Of a stretch of DNA of 64,000 bases, positions 10,757 to 21,086 are shown piece after piece. This DNA comes from Rusavskia elegans (lineage: Eukaryota > Ascomycota > Lecanoromycetes > Teloschistales > Teloschistaceae), in assembly GCA_011316305.1 (NCBI GenBank), contig SAUG01000118.1, forward strand, positions 124,001 through 188,000, in the 5' to 3' direction. The notes under the pieces are model-generated. The model had not been told where the DNA came from and did no database searches. It saw only the letters and a program-made list of their open reading frames with translations. How positions within the stretch are numbered: the stretch's first letter is position 1; every line of letters begins with the position of its first letter. A program made the position numbers and the translations under genes.

Positions 10757-11415
10757 TCGGATGATTTTCAGGAGACGGACGACGTACGTAATCGGGCAGA
10801 AGAAGTTGCGGCAATTATTAGCGCGGAACTCGGCTCGAGTTCACACTCGTGTCAACCTTCTTCTCCTGGAAGTGAAAGGTAAGGTACTTCGACGTGGGCG
10901 CACAAGACCTAAGAGACTATCGACCATTCTATACTGGACCAACGCTTGTGATCTTATTACTTCACTAGTTGATGGCCGCAGCGTCCATCCTTCAATACAA
11001 TGCTGGAGTCGATCGATGCCGTGACAATTGCCAAGACAATCATCGCTGACGGTGCCAACTTTAAACGACATGGATTGCTCCACCAGCCCGTGTGCGCTTG
11101 CCGTGCAGGGAAGATACTTCAGACTAGAACAGCCTCCCGATCCGCATGTGGTTCTTTGATTGGTGGCTTGCTACGGTGTTACAGGCAATCTTGTCTTTGG
11201 CTCTTTGCGCTCCATCCCGTCGCGAGAATTAATGGGAGAACCTTCAGGCTCCTCTTCCCTCCTTCTCTATCTTCAAGCTACCATCTACAGATTATAAGTC
11301 CCATCAGAATAGCTTCCTTTCAGACACGGTCAACACATGAATCGGTGCTGAATGAAGTGCCATTCGTCCTGATTCTCTCCAGACGAAACGGAAACATCTC
11401 GCCCGATGCTACGTC
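10757..11415. other. Divergent intergenic region between TLS1 and the MBL-like gene
   Basis: The two flanking genes read outward from here, so both promoters must lie in it. Open frames exist but none resembles a protein family. No repeat or specific regulatory motif was identified. Confidence 0.4.
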
Positions 11416-12708
11416 ATGTCTATCAAGATCAAGCACCTGAATGGTGACACAACCTTCCTATTGACCTTCTCACCCGCCGAAAACCCTCCAGCGTTCAATC
11501 GCTATGGCCATCCTCCCGGTACCTTTTCTGTCCTCGTAGATCCATGGCTCTCTGGTCCTTCGTCCATGTGGCATCCCAAGTTCCTTCTGTCGAAACACAC
11601 CGTTCCCTCATGCATCTCCAACCTTTCCCAAATTCCCGAACCCAATGTTGTACTTGTCTCGCAAGACAAGCCAGACCATTGTCACGAACCGACCCTTCGA
11701 CAACTGGATCCTACGTCAAGCCTTACCAACGTACTCGCTGTACCAGCAGCCGCAAAGAAAATCAGAGGTATGAAACATTTCCACCCACGCCGAGTGCACG
11801 CTCTGCCCGCCTACTCCAGCAAAGACGAAGACAGCATTATCAGGTTCTACATCCCGCCATTGACAACCGGAGGTACATCTGGCGAAGCAACCATCGCCTA
11901 CGTCCCAGCCAAGATGGATGTCTCCGGTCTACATAATGCTATTGGTATCACCTATCGACCGCCAACCGCTGCACCGTTCCTCGCCCAGTACTCCCCACCT
12001 TCATCCACATGCTCAAATTTCAGCTTTCCAAACCCCCAGCAATACCACATCAACAACATGCCTCCGACCCCACCCGATACACCAAATCAACGCCCACGCT
12101 CACTTTCCGCTTCGACGGACCCCTCAACCATCTCTACGGCTTCGTCCACTTCCCCAGCGATGTCCCAAACGAGCAGCGCCTCCACCGTCTCTACAACCTC
12201 TCACTCCCTCCACGCCCACTCGCCCTCCTTCCACTCCCCTTCCTTCCACACCCACACTCACACCCACTCCACCTCCTCAACCAACTCAACCCACCACCCT
12301 CGCCCCGCTAAAACCCTTTCGGTGATCTATTCACCCCACGGCCTCACCTATTCCCCCTATCTTTCCCACTACGCCACCACTCACCTCGTACCTCAAGCCG
12401 CTCTCCCCCTCACAACCCTCATCCACGGCTTCGATCGCGTCGAAAATCCTTGGTACATGGGCGGTAACGTTAACGCCGGCCTACCAGGCGGGGTCGAGAT
12501 TGCGAAGAACCTGATGGCACGATGTTGGATCGGCGCACATGATGAGGACAAAGAGAATAGTGGGGTGTCGGTGTTGAAGGTACGGATGAGGAAGTATGGG
12601 TTGGATGAGGTGAGGGAATTGGTGAGGAGGGAGTGGAGTGGTGGCGGTGGAGGAGGGTGTGAGGTTAGGGCGCTGGATTGTGGAGAAGAATTGGTTATGA
12701 GATCATGA
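11416..12708 (+). CDS. Metallo-beta-lactamase-fold-like protein with a low-complexity insert
   Basis: A single exon encodes 430 residues. The opening strands and DPWLSGPSSMWHPKF resemble UlaG-type metallo-beta-lactamase proteins. The motif SQDKPDHCHEPTLRQL takes the place of the usual HxHxDH metal-binding string and keeps only part of it. A second core part follows (IAYVPAKMDVSGLHNAIGI). Residues ~200-300 form a Pro/Ser/Thr/His-rich insert including repeated HSPSFHSPSFHTHTHTH. The fold resumes with SVIYSPHGLTYSP and HGFDRVENPWYMGG. The substrate is unknown. Because the metal ligands are incomplete, hydrolase activity is uncertain. Confidence 0.65.
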   Translation: MSIKIKHLNGDTTFLLTFSPAENPPAFNRYGHPPGTFSVLVDPWLSGPSSMWHPKFLLSKHTVPSCISNLSQIPEPNVVLVSQDKPDHCHEPTLRQLDPTSSLTNVLAVPAAAKKIRGMKHFHPRRVHALPAYSSKDEDSIIRFYIPPLTTGGTSGEATIAYVPAKMDVSGLHNAIGITYRPPTAAPFLAQYSPPSSTCSNFSFPNPQQYHINNMPPTPPDTPNQRPRSLSASTDPSTISTASSTSPAMSQTSSASTVSTTSHSLHAHSPSFHSPSFHTHTHTHSTSSTNSTHHPRPAKTLSVIYSPHGLTYSPYLSHYATTHLVPQAALPLTTLIHGFDRVENPWYMGGNVNAGLPGGVEIAKNLMARCWIGAHDEDKENSGVSVLKVRMRKYGLDEVRELVRREWSGGGGGGCEVRALDCGEELVMRS

Positions 12709-13617
12709 GTGAAGGGTCGAATGGAAAGGAGTCATACACATATATGTATATCAGCAACTGGATGTGTCGCTGGGTTCCTAGATTTCGATTAGCGATGGTG
12801 TTCCAAACGGTATGGCTGCTTCTGGCGTCCCAGTGTGGGTCAAAGTCAAGATTATTATTCCGAGGCGGTGTATGATAAGGTACTTGTACGAGAGTGCATT
12901 CAACGGAAAGAAAAACGACGAGAAGAGGAAGATATGACACAGATGAGTTACAATACAAGATGCAGAGACCATATTCCTTCGTCTGCTAGCGTGTTCCCTC
13001 AGCAGTTGTTAACAGTGACTCGCATTAAAAGCAGCAGCTGTGCAGTGACATTCGAGCAATCGTTAGAACGATATCCTTCATCGACGTACCGGCCGTCGTA
13101 CGCCTGTGATTGACATGACGTTTCGAGTCTGGCAGGGCAATAAGAACACGCATGCTAAAAGTAGATGGAATGTAACGTTTCTCGCAAACACACGAGCATT
13201 TTCCTTTCCTCAACGAAGCGGCCTCCTCTCCAAACTGATGGTCCCTTCCCAAACCGATGGTCATATCTACTACAACCCCAAGAGTAGGTAGGACGTAGAA
13301 ACATAAGGTTCCGTCGTTGCGAAATATCCCTACATTCGAGGATGGGTTCTTCAATTTCTCAAAGGACATCCTCACAAATAGTACCCATATTCTTTCCGAA
13401 GATCCGTAAAAACTCAGACGGAAACCCCCTTCTTTCTTACTCAGTCAATCAAATGCACATAGATTCCACCACATTGAGTGTTACTGCATAGAAAACCGAG
13501 GCATATTTATTTACCCCTCCTCAGCCTCGCCGACGCGAAAGCACATTCCCTTATTATATTCTGCGGTACAACCTTGGTCAGAAAGGATCACATCTGGGTT
13601 GATTCCAGTGGCCAAGG
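12709..13617. other. Intergenic, nothing recognised
   Basis: The stretch holds only short open frames with no family resemblance on either strand. No repeat was noticed. Confidence 0.4.
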
Positions 13618-13989
13618 ATGGCGGAACCATTTGGATGTGTTGCGGTCGCGGAGACCGGCTTGCGTCTCGCCATCAAGTTGGGAAAGCTCATCAAAGATCT
13701 CCGGACTGCTCCTGACCAGCTGCTTACCCTTTCAAATAAAGTTTACAATCTGAAGCTTGTTCTTGACAGTGTTCGCCATGCACTTCACAACGAGAAACGA
13801 GCATGGCTCACGGTGGGCGTAGAGCAGTTGCTCTTCCAAGCGAGCATTCGGATCGAAGAGATAGATAAGATCGCCTTGAGGCTGGGACAGCTGGGACTCT
13901 ATAGTTCTCAATGGAACATGCGCGCCTGGCATCGAGTCGTATGGTGTCGTAAAAAGGATAGGATCGCTGTTTTGATAGGGAAGTTGTAA
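13618..13989 (+). CDS. N-terminal fragment of a fungal NLR/ankyrin-type protein
   Basis: The frame encodes 123 residues beginning MAEPFGCVAVAETGLRLAIK. This resembles the N-terminal helical domain (PF17111/Helo-like class) that opens many fungal STAND/NLR and ankyrin-repeat proteins. The pattern of a short start, an alternating hydrophobic helix, then LSNKVYNLKLVLDSVRHALH is typical. It ends at a TAA just where such domains usually continue into a coiled-coil and then an effector or NTPase region. No NB-ARC or repeat domain follows in any frame. It may be a truncated relic or a stand-alone short protein. Family assignment is by overall pattern only. Confidence 0.45.
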   Translation: MAEPFGCVAVAETGLRLAIKLGKLIKDLRTAPDQLLTLSNKVYNLKLVLDSVRHALHNEKRAWLTVGVEQLLFQASIRIEEIDKIALRLGQLGLYSSQWNMRAWHRVVWCRKKDRIAVLIGKL

Positions 13990-14471
13990 CGGTTGCTCAT
14001 TGGCAGATCTACTAGTGAATCTGCCACGCTTAACCTATTCAAGCTATACCCGTAGGGCTAGCCCTCGGCTTGGCATCAGACCTACTTCCTTCTTCGTGCA
14101 CATAGATTTCGATGGCCATCATCATCAATATTATTATCATACCCACATTACTGTGCTCTCGCTTCAAAAGTTGAGGGATTTGAGGAGCAACGTGTTGCTT
14201 GCTCTACTCGTAAGCGCCACTTGCTTCATCTCAGCCCTCCTGCAGTCATGAATGCAGCGAGGCAGACGCTGCTCATGTGCAAAGGTTGTGTAACACGCAA
14301 CTAGGTCCACCACAGCACCTTGACAACGATTGGCTGTAATCGGCACTGGCGACAGTGTGGGCTCATGGTAACCTTGGTGTGGTATTGACCTTCTCGCCTC
14401 ATTTTTCTTGATAGTCAATGTGATTTCTACCTCTCATCCCAACTGAAGACAGCTTTCTTCGAGGTGCTATT

Positions 14472-15844
14472 ATGCGAGCTGTGACAATCTTAGGACAGCT
14501 TCTATTCTACTGCTCAGCTTCATCTGTGTGGGCGAATTTACCAGACGCACAAATGCCTTTGAAAGTACCAGACTCAGAGCCCAGAACTATCGTAGTGATT
14601 GGTATGCGTTCTTCTCGTCTCCTCGTATGAATTGTTCAGACTCATTTGACGTTCCAGGTGGTGGCGTGATTGGCTGCTCCACAGCTTATTTTCTCACACG
14701 ACATGGGCTCTACAACCCCAAGATCCATTCGGTTGTCATTCTCGAAGCAAGTAAAATTGCCGGAGGGTCTTCAGGCAAGGCAGGAGGCCTACTTGCTGGA
14801 TGGGCGACACCCAAGTGTTTGGCTCCGTTGAGTTTCAAGACTCATGGTGAGTTAGCCAAGAAACATGGAGGGGACAAGATCTGGGGCCATAGAAGTGTGT
14901 ACTGCGCGGATGTTGCCTTACAAGCCCAAGACTTGAACAATGAGGCTGCAATAGCGAACGGGGTTGAAGATGGGCACGAGGAGTCCTCTACAACCAAAGT
15001 TCCGTCGGATCTTGACTGGCTACTCCCTGGGAGTGTCAAATCCTACACAGAGGCTGGAAATCCCAACAACTCTGGCCAGGTGAACCCGTTGGCGTTTACA
15101 GAAACGCTTGCGCAGTTGGCGAAAGAGAAGGGCGCTGAAGTTATCATTGGGTCAGCTACTGCAATCAACTTTCGTGACAAGAACAGTGGCATATCTTCGG
15201 TATCGTATACCCAGAATGGGACTTCAAAGACGCTGAACGCGACCGATATTCTACTCGCAGCGGGACCCTGGACACCGAAGCTGTTTCCTGCTACTAATCT
15301 AGGCCACCCTCCTAGGGGTCACAGTGTCGTTGTTCGCCCGTCCAGAGATCTTTCACCTTATGTACTTTTTCCAAATATCAGCGCACCGGAGAATGGCAGT
15401 CTTTCTAATCTCCTGTCACCCGAAATCTATCCCCGCCCAGGCGACAAAATTCACGATTTCGACACAGTTTACGCATGTGGACCGGACGACTACGAAGTGC
15501 CTTTACCAGATTCTACTGATACGGTTGCAGTGGATGAGCAAAGATGCAATGATGTGTACACGGCTGTGGGAAGCGTCTCAAAGCCAATTCACGAAGGTGA
15601 AGTTATCACAAAGCAAGCCTGCTACAAGCCACAAATTAGACCACATGAGGAGGACGAAGAGGTTGGTCCAATAGTCGGACCTACTGGCATTCAAGGGCTG
15701 TGGTTAGCCACGGGTCACGATGAATGGGGTATTCAAAATGCACCGGGGACAGGACTAGTCATGAGTGAGATGATTTTTGACGGGGCCGCTCACAGCGCGG
15801 ATTGCGAATCGTTGGATCCCAAACACTTTCTGAAGCGGGATTGA
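14472..15844 (+). CDS. FAD-dependent oxidoreductase (DAO family, TDA3-like)
   Basis: Exon 1 (14472-14601) and exon 2 (14658-15844), joined over a 56-nt intron, encode 438 residues. The N-terminus is a likely signal sequence (MRAVTILGQLLFYCSASSVWA without the last residue), followed by the dinucleotide fold TIVVIGGGVIGCSTAYFL, which the intron interrupts inside the glycine motif. Next come SGKAGGLLAGWATP and ILLAAGPWTPKLFP, typical of D-amino-acid-oxidase-like enzymes. The C-terminal GLWLATGHDEWGIQNAPGTG closes the FAD site. The yeast relative TDA3 is linked to endosome-Golgi traffic; the substrate is unknown. An internal start at MPLKVPDSEP would lack the leader. Confidence 0.8.
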
Positions 15845-16209
15845 GGTAATGCGGCTTTCCTGGTGCAGAGCTCCTTACTCAAGTTCTAAAGGGTCATACA
15901 TACCTTACTTGGTCATTGTTCCCAGAGCGCCAGTAGAAAAAGCAGCATCTAATGATTTAGGGGCTGGCTGCAGATATCACACGGGATGCACCCACCCACA
16001 CATGGCTGATGCACCAGCAAGCTGAACTCGGACCAGCTCTGTCCAGCTACAGGGGTCCCCTCTCTTAGGTTACTGCGGTGCTTCGAGCTACGACTCTGAT
16101 TATTATACTATTATAAAAAGTTTGGCTTATCGAGTCTCCCGTGTGGTCAGTTCACTCGTATCGGCTGCTGGGCTTCGCATACACACTTTTACCAGCTCAG
16201 AGCTACAGG

Positions 16210-17254
16210 ATGATGAAAGCGCCTCCATTTGATCAAGATACCGAATTGAACGCTGAGCTTCAAGAAGCGCCCGCTCCTCTTCTCCTGCACTCACGGACGA
16301 AAGATGGATCCCAGGTCAACTTTAGCGATATACCGGTAGCTTTGCTCCCGGGACGACCTCTCCTTCGACTGAAAACCCAGGAAGTGGTCTCGCACATCTC
16401 CAACGAGCTTCTTACGCCAGACCTGGACCGATTGGCTCCTCTGTTATGGCTTGTAGGAACCCAGCGTTGTAGCCACATATCACCCTTGCACCAACAAATC
16501 GTCAAGGGTCGACAGATCATTATCGCGGAGAACATCGAGTTACACTGTACTTGGATTCTTGACCGTGTCTTCCTGAAGCCAGTTCCCGCTTTCCTAATGT
16601 CTTGGGCTTTCTGGCAACAATACCCCTTCTCGGATGACTCACCAATCCCAACGAATCTCCGTGACAGTCTTCGTCGAGGAGCACTAGGGTACCTAAGCAC
16701 CTATTTCCATCTGATACGGTATCCTTCGGATTTCCGTCTCGCCATCGAGCACCACCTGATCCCTGAAGACACTAACTTCGAAAGATGCTCTCAATTCTTC
16801 GCGCGCTTCGGCCAAAGATTAGATGAGGTGTCGCCTCGCTACAACAATTACGGAGAGTTGAGACTTGGTCGACTTAATTTCTGGGCTAATTTGTCCTACA
16901 CCGTTTCGCTTTCCAGAAGGCGCAGGTGCACTATGCATACAATGCCTACCTCGCCCGTTTCTATGGGCCGCTGCTCTTCATCTTCGCCTTCTTCAGCGTT
17001 GTTCTCAGCGCCATGCAGGTCAGCATGACGGTCAATCCGCCCAACAACAACGTCAAGGACCCCACAGGATGGGATGTCTTCGCAGGGGTCTGTCGGTAGT
17101 TCAGCATTCTTGCAATCATCTTGCCATCAGTAGCCCTCGTAATATTGTTGACGACCTTTCTATACATGATAGGAAGAGAAACGACGTTCGCGTTGAGACA
17201 CCTACGGAAAACCAGAGCAGGATCCAATGGAGACTCCAACGGAGGTATGGCTTA
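16210..17254 (+). pseudogene. DUF6601 membrane-protein pseudogene (frameshift plus stop)
   Basis: The first frame follows the fungal DUF6601 family well: LTPDLDRLAPLLWLVGTQ, HISPLHQQIVKGR, FLMSWAFWQQY, LGYLSTYFHLIRYPSDFRLA and YGELRLGRLNFWAN. The family sequence then continues in another frame from about 16905 (RFAFQKAQVHYAYNAYLARF) through two membrane helices (PLLFIFAFFSVVLSAMQV and LAIILPSVALVILLTTFL). A one-base shift therefore separates the two halves. A second lesion is an in-frame TAG at 17098-17100 between VFAGVCR and FSILAII. An intron from GTCAAG at ~17043 could skip the TAG but would remove conserved residues. No splice explains the frameshift. It sits at the edge of the repeat-rich region. 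Confidence 0.75.
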
Positions 17255-18770
17255 GGGACGATTAAGAGATAACTCTAGTGTACCTATAAGTACAATGGCT
17301 GGAGTCCGGGAATATTGGATTGGCGGCTGTCTCACAAGAGCTTCAAAATCTTGTCAAAACACCATGGAAGCATCTCGATATTGCAGCGACAGGTTCAACA
17401 TTATCGAAAGCCGTGGGTCAAGACTGGTAACGGGCTTCTTCGAACCTTGATCAAGAGCAACCACATTACTCAAGGCCAATCTCACAATACTCTGTGACCT
17501 GGCATTCGGGGAACGGGATTCTCGCGGGCACGTAAATAGTGTTCTTTGCTCCGGAGCTTGCAGTCTCAGCTCGAACAAGATAGTTCTCTACCAGCCAACC
17601 GCAATTTCTGTGTTCTTCGTCCCCAACCTGTCGTTGGTTCAAACTCAAGGGGAGATCTTGCGACCATTTGTCGCACATGGCCCGGCTCATGGGCGACTGT
17701 GTTGGGTATCATATGCACCCTTTCTAGGGAAGCACCTAGCAAAGAATGATTGAGGAACCGAGAGGCTACGGAAGTCCTGAGGAGTAGTGCTATTGAGGTC
17801 GCGAGATTACTGCCGGACGAATGTGAATCGTGAGAAGGGAGACCAGCCCGCAAGAGCAGCAAGGCCAATGCGAGTAGACTGGGTTCGATCTCGAGACTGG
17901 ATTAAGGAGCCTTTCTACATAATCGGGTGTATTGGTGGCTTGGCCAATATTTTGATTTGATGCTGTTTTAGAAGATTGTCGCGATCAAAAAGAATCCGCA
18001 GACGTTATTGGCCGTATAATTGTGAATATGAGTTGTTTGCCGGGTAGTAGATTGCTTGGCCTTTGTCTCTCGGTATCGCAAAGGGTTTTCAGCCTAAGAT
18101 TGCATTAGTAGCCTTTACTCTATGAAGTACTGGACATCTTCTTCGCTCAAAGCATTAAAGGTAGCTTGTGGGGAGCTTTTTCTCTTACAGGGTCCCGTCC
18201 ACCGAGCGGGTATCTGTAGACTTCAGGCCCCCTCCACCAAGCAGGTATTGGTAGGCCTCCTGTTAAGAGCTCTTTCCACAACGACTATATTGTTCCTATA
18301 GGGTCCCGTCTACCGAGCAGATATCTGTAGACTTCAGGCCCCTCCATCGAGCGGGTATTGGTAGGCCTCTCATAAAAAGATATATTGATTTGAGCCAGCC
18401 TAGAAAACCGACGATTGAAAGAAGACGACTTATACAGCCCAGCGATTTGAATGCTCTGATACTTGTCTCTGAGAAGATTCATCAAAGTATCCGCCACTGC
18501 ATCGTGAATGAAACATCATCAAAGTATCAATGACAATCCGTCCGGACGAATTCGAAATCAGCAAATCCACTCGGAATGTTCGAGCGGCCTTTGCATTGGC
18601 AAAAGCGCCTTATATTTGGGGGCTGAGTGTATACAGGAAGCCCTCAGGAGAATAGGGGTAGGTCTGATATTGGGTCGACAGGGAATAATATATGAGGAAT
18701 AGCTTTGGCTTCCTTAAAGAGATCACGATTACCCCTTGCCTTTCTTTTAATTGATTATGAAATTGTATAT
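17255..18770. other. Gene-free, degenerate region
   Basis: Only short open frames are present and none resembles a known protein. The composition becomes more AT-rich to the right. A tandem duplication is found at 18187-18380. The region separates the DUF6601 pseudogene from the transposon debris. Confidence 0.4.
18187..18380. repeat. Diverged tandem duplication, two ~85-bp units
   Basis: Two direct units about 112 bp apart share AGGGTCCCGTC, ACCGAGC, ATCTGTAGACTTCAGGCCC and GGTATTGGTAGGCCTC. The differences between them are mostly C/T and G/A transitions (for example GAGCGGGTATC against GAGCAGATATC), as expected of RIP-type decay. Each unit also has an internal short repeat of the GAGCGGGTAT kind. 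Confidence 0.6.
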
Positions 18771-18777
18771 AGAAATA

Positions 18778-19086
18778 TTAGAGTCGATATCTTGGAGATA
18801 CCATGTGCATGTGTAGGTGAAAGAGGCGTATACTCGACAGCATGTGCTTGAGGAGCTGATTTATCAGGCGCTGGCGTGCTGTGGGTACTGTGGGTACTGT
18901 AGGTGCTAAAATAGGTGGTATTCGTGGAGAGAGGGATGGAGATGAAATTGCAGGAGGTGCTGGAGACGCCGATCGAGGCGTAGGGATTGCAAGAGGGGCG
19001 GAAGGAGATGTCTCGATCGATTTCATCGCGTGATAAGCTTCGATGTGCCTATTGAGTTGATTGTTTGAGGAAAGTATGTTGAGCAT
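18778..19086 (-). other. Possible retroelement gag/C2H2 relic
   Basis: The minus-strand frame reads LSSNNQLNRHIEAYHAMKSIE and then a Pro/Ser-rich tail. This resembles the second half of a zinc-finger-like motif (SNNxLxxHxxxxH) found in fungal retrotransposon-associated proteins. The preceding Cys pair is absent, the sequence is cut by the hAT-like element beginning at 19135, and no start context is evident. It is best read as a fragment, with low certainty. Confidence 0.3.
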
Positions 19087-19512
19087 TGAGAGGCTTCTCG
19101 ATGCCTTGCTCCGTCGACACTAATTACTAAGATGTTGCCTCAGCTCTCAGACCTGCACCGCCAGAATTAAGCGAGATTAGATCTCACAGTATCTAGGGGC
19201 TAGCGCTAACTCTATATAGCTAGCCCCCGAATATTCTATTAGTCGCAGGTCTAAGTTTAGGACTGCTGATTTCGGTTAGGTTTATATTCGTTTTATCTCG
19301 AAAAGTCGTTGTTCGTTTAACGCGACAATATAGACTTAACAACCTATCTAAGCTTCGAAAACCCCCTACGTCGCTTGGTTTTTACCTCCTCTAGGGCCGT
19401 TTCCTAAACTCGAGTCTTATTTTAAGAGTTTTTCGACTTTCCTAGCCTTTAACCTTAAAAAACGAGGGAAAACCTCGATTTTTCGACGTTTTTTCGAGAA
19501 TCTTAACGGATT

Positions 19513-19745
19513 TTCGAGCTTTCGTCTTCGTTTCTCTTCGCGTCGCTAGCTAGAGCGTAGGCCTAGGCCCGGAAAGGCTTTTTATCGTAGGAAATAAAGG
19601 GCGTATTCTCGTTATCGTATCGAAAGAAAAAGAGAAAAATATTCGTTTCGGCGTACTATAAGAACTTACTTATTTTTCGAGCTTTTATCTTCGATTCTCG
19701 CTTCGTTACTAGCTAGAGTTTAGGTTTAGATCCGAAGAGACTCTT
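19513..19745. repeat. Internal duplication with transition-biased differences
   Basis: A block at ~19513 (TTTTCGAGCTTTCGTCTTCG, then GCTAGCTAGAGCGTAGGCC) recurs at ~19675 (TTTTCGAGCTTTTATCTTCG, then ACTAGCTAGAGTTTAGGTT). Most changes are C to T or G to A, for example CGTAGGCC becoming TTTAGGTT. This fits repeat-induced point mutation. Confidence 0.55.
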
Positions 19746-19842
19746 TTTCTTTCGAGAAAGAGTATATATTCTTGTCTTCGACGTCGATATATCAGCGAAT
19801 TCCAAAATAGATTTTCAGATTAGACCGGCTGACAGCTATCTC

Positions 19843-19905
19843 AATCCAAATAATCCAAAAATCCAAATAATCCAAAAATCCAAATAATCCAAAAATTCAA
19901 AAAGT
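19843..19905. repeat. 17-bp tandem array
   Basis: The unit ATCCAAATAATCCAAAA is repeated about three and a half times head to tail inside the hAT-like element. The last unit diverges to AATTCAAAAAG. Confidence 0.75.
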
Positions 19906-20235
19906 GGATTTTCGATAGATTGAAGCTCTAATAGTATCTATAGTACGAATATCTATTTAGTAAACAGCCTAAAATATAATCTATATATAAACTAAAAATA
20001 AACCAATATAATCTTACTCGAAAATAAGGTTTAGCGGCCGCTGCTAAAAGCGGGAACAACGGAAATCGAATATCTATTTAATAAACCACGCTAGACCTAA
20101 TCTAGTTAGATTCTAGTAAAAAAATCTAATATTTTCGATCTAGACGAAGCTAGCCTAGCGTTATATATAGGCGTATATAGGCCTACTAACTACTAATAAG
20201 GACTTAAACGAGTTTAAAATCGAATCTCTAAATCT

Positions 20236-20402
20236 TCTCAGCCGTCTTAACCGCTCAGCCGTCTCAGCTGTCTCAGCCGCGCAGCTACGCAGCTTCGGGT
20301 ATACCCGAGACCGGCTAACAAGCCGCTTGTAAGCCGCTCTCAGCCGTACCGGCTGAGAACCGGCTGAGACGGCTGAGACGGCTGAGACCGGCTTCAAGCC
20401 GG
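20236..20402. repeat. Inverted array of CGGCTGAGA-type units
   Basis: The left arm has several copies of CTCAGCCGTCTCAGC and the right arm has the complement (CGGCTGAGACGGCTGAGAC). A short centre separates the arms. The whole could fold into a long GC-rich hairpin, in sharp contrast with the AT-rich surroundings. Confidence 0.7.
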
Positions 20403-20745
20403 TTTTGGGAAATGCTGATGTAAAAAAGAGAGATCTCTTACTAAAAGATTGCGATATAGAGAATACTAGAAAAAAAAGAAAATATTTCGATATTAAGGGC
20501 TCTGACTACTTAACTTAATAGTTTTTATCGTAGGAATACGTAGAGAAAAGAGGGAAAACTCGAGAAAAACGATAATAAACAAAGTTCGAATGCCAACCTA
20601 ATAGGAAATCTAGGACTTGAACTCAGACTCCCTACTAAGAATATCTTAGTCAGCCGCTAGTAAGCTTGGTATAAACAAATAATTCAACTAGGCTTGGCTA
20701 TGACGTTATTATGTAGGGAGTCTGAATACTGAGGCAACTAAGATG

Positions 20746-21086
20746 GGACAGACTTGTAGCCAATAATTATTACATGATGTTCCACTGCATTGACCGGACC
20801 ACGCTGCTATAAGCTCGATTCCGACTTGGGGGAAAACAAGTGAGAGTGGGATTGTAGAGCACAGCTGCAGCCAATGGTAGTAGCAATTGTTCGCTACCTT
20901 GATCCATCTGTCTCTATATCGTCCTCATATTCTTGATAAGCAGCGTTCTGGGATTCGCACGGCATCGGAATATTTTTGTTCTCTTTTGTACAGACCGAAT
21001 CATCGGCTCTATCTGACTACGCCTTGAATGATACACATTAGAGGAGCAAGGAAAGGATCCGGACATCAGAGTCCCAGTCTCTTGCT
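20746..21086. other. 3' flank of the BiP gene, nothing recognised
   Basis: The stretch lies between the hAT-like element and the stop codon of the minus-strand BiP gene. It presumably carries the BiP 3' untranslated region. No gene was found. Confidence 0.4.

Larger units (their letters stand above)
19135..20737. mobile_element. Non-coding hAT-like element, 1603 bp, RIP-decayed
   Basis: The element is bounded by inverted ends TTGCCTCAGCTCTCAGAC and (reverse complement) TTGCCTCAGTATTCAGAC. It is flanked by a perfect 8-bp direct repeat CTAAGATG at 19127-19134 and 20738-20745. An 8-bp duplication is characteristic of hAT elements. No transposase can be read in any frame. Inside are a 17-bp tandem array, a duplicated block with C-to-T differences and an inverted array of CGGCTGAGA units. 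It is AT-rich and shows RIP-like decay. A short relic with similar ends is at ~24569-24757. Confidence 0.75.

Noticed and set aside
17043..17100. An intron skipping the TAG of the DUF6601 gene
   Set aside because: It would delete residues conserved in the family and does not solve the upstream frameshift.
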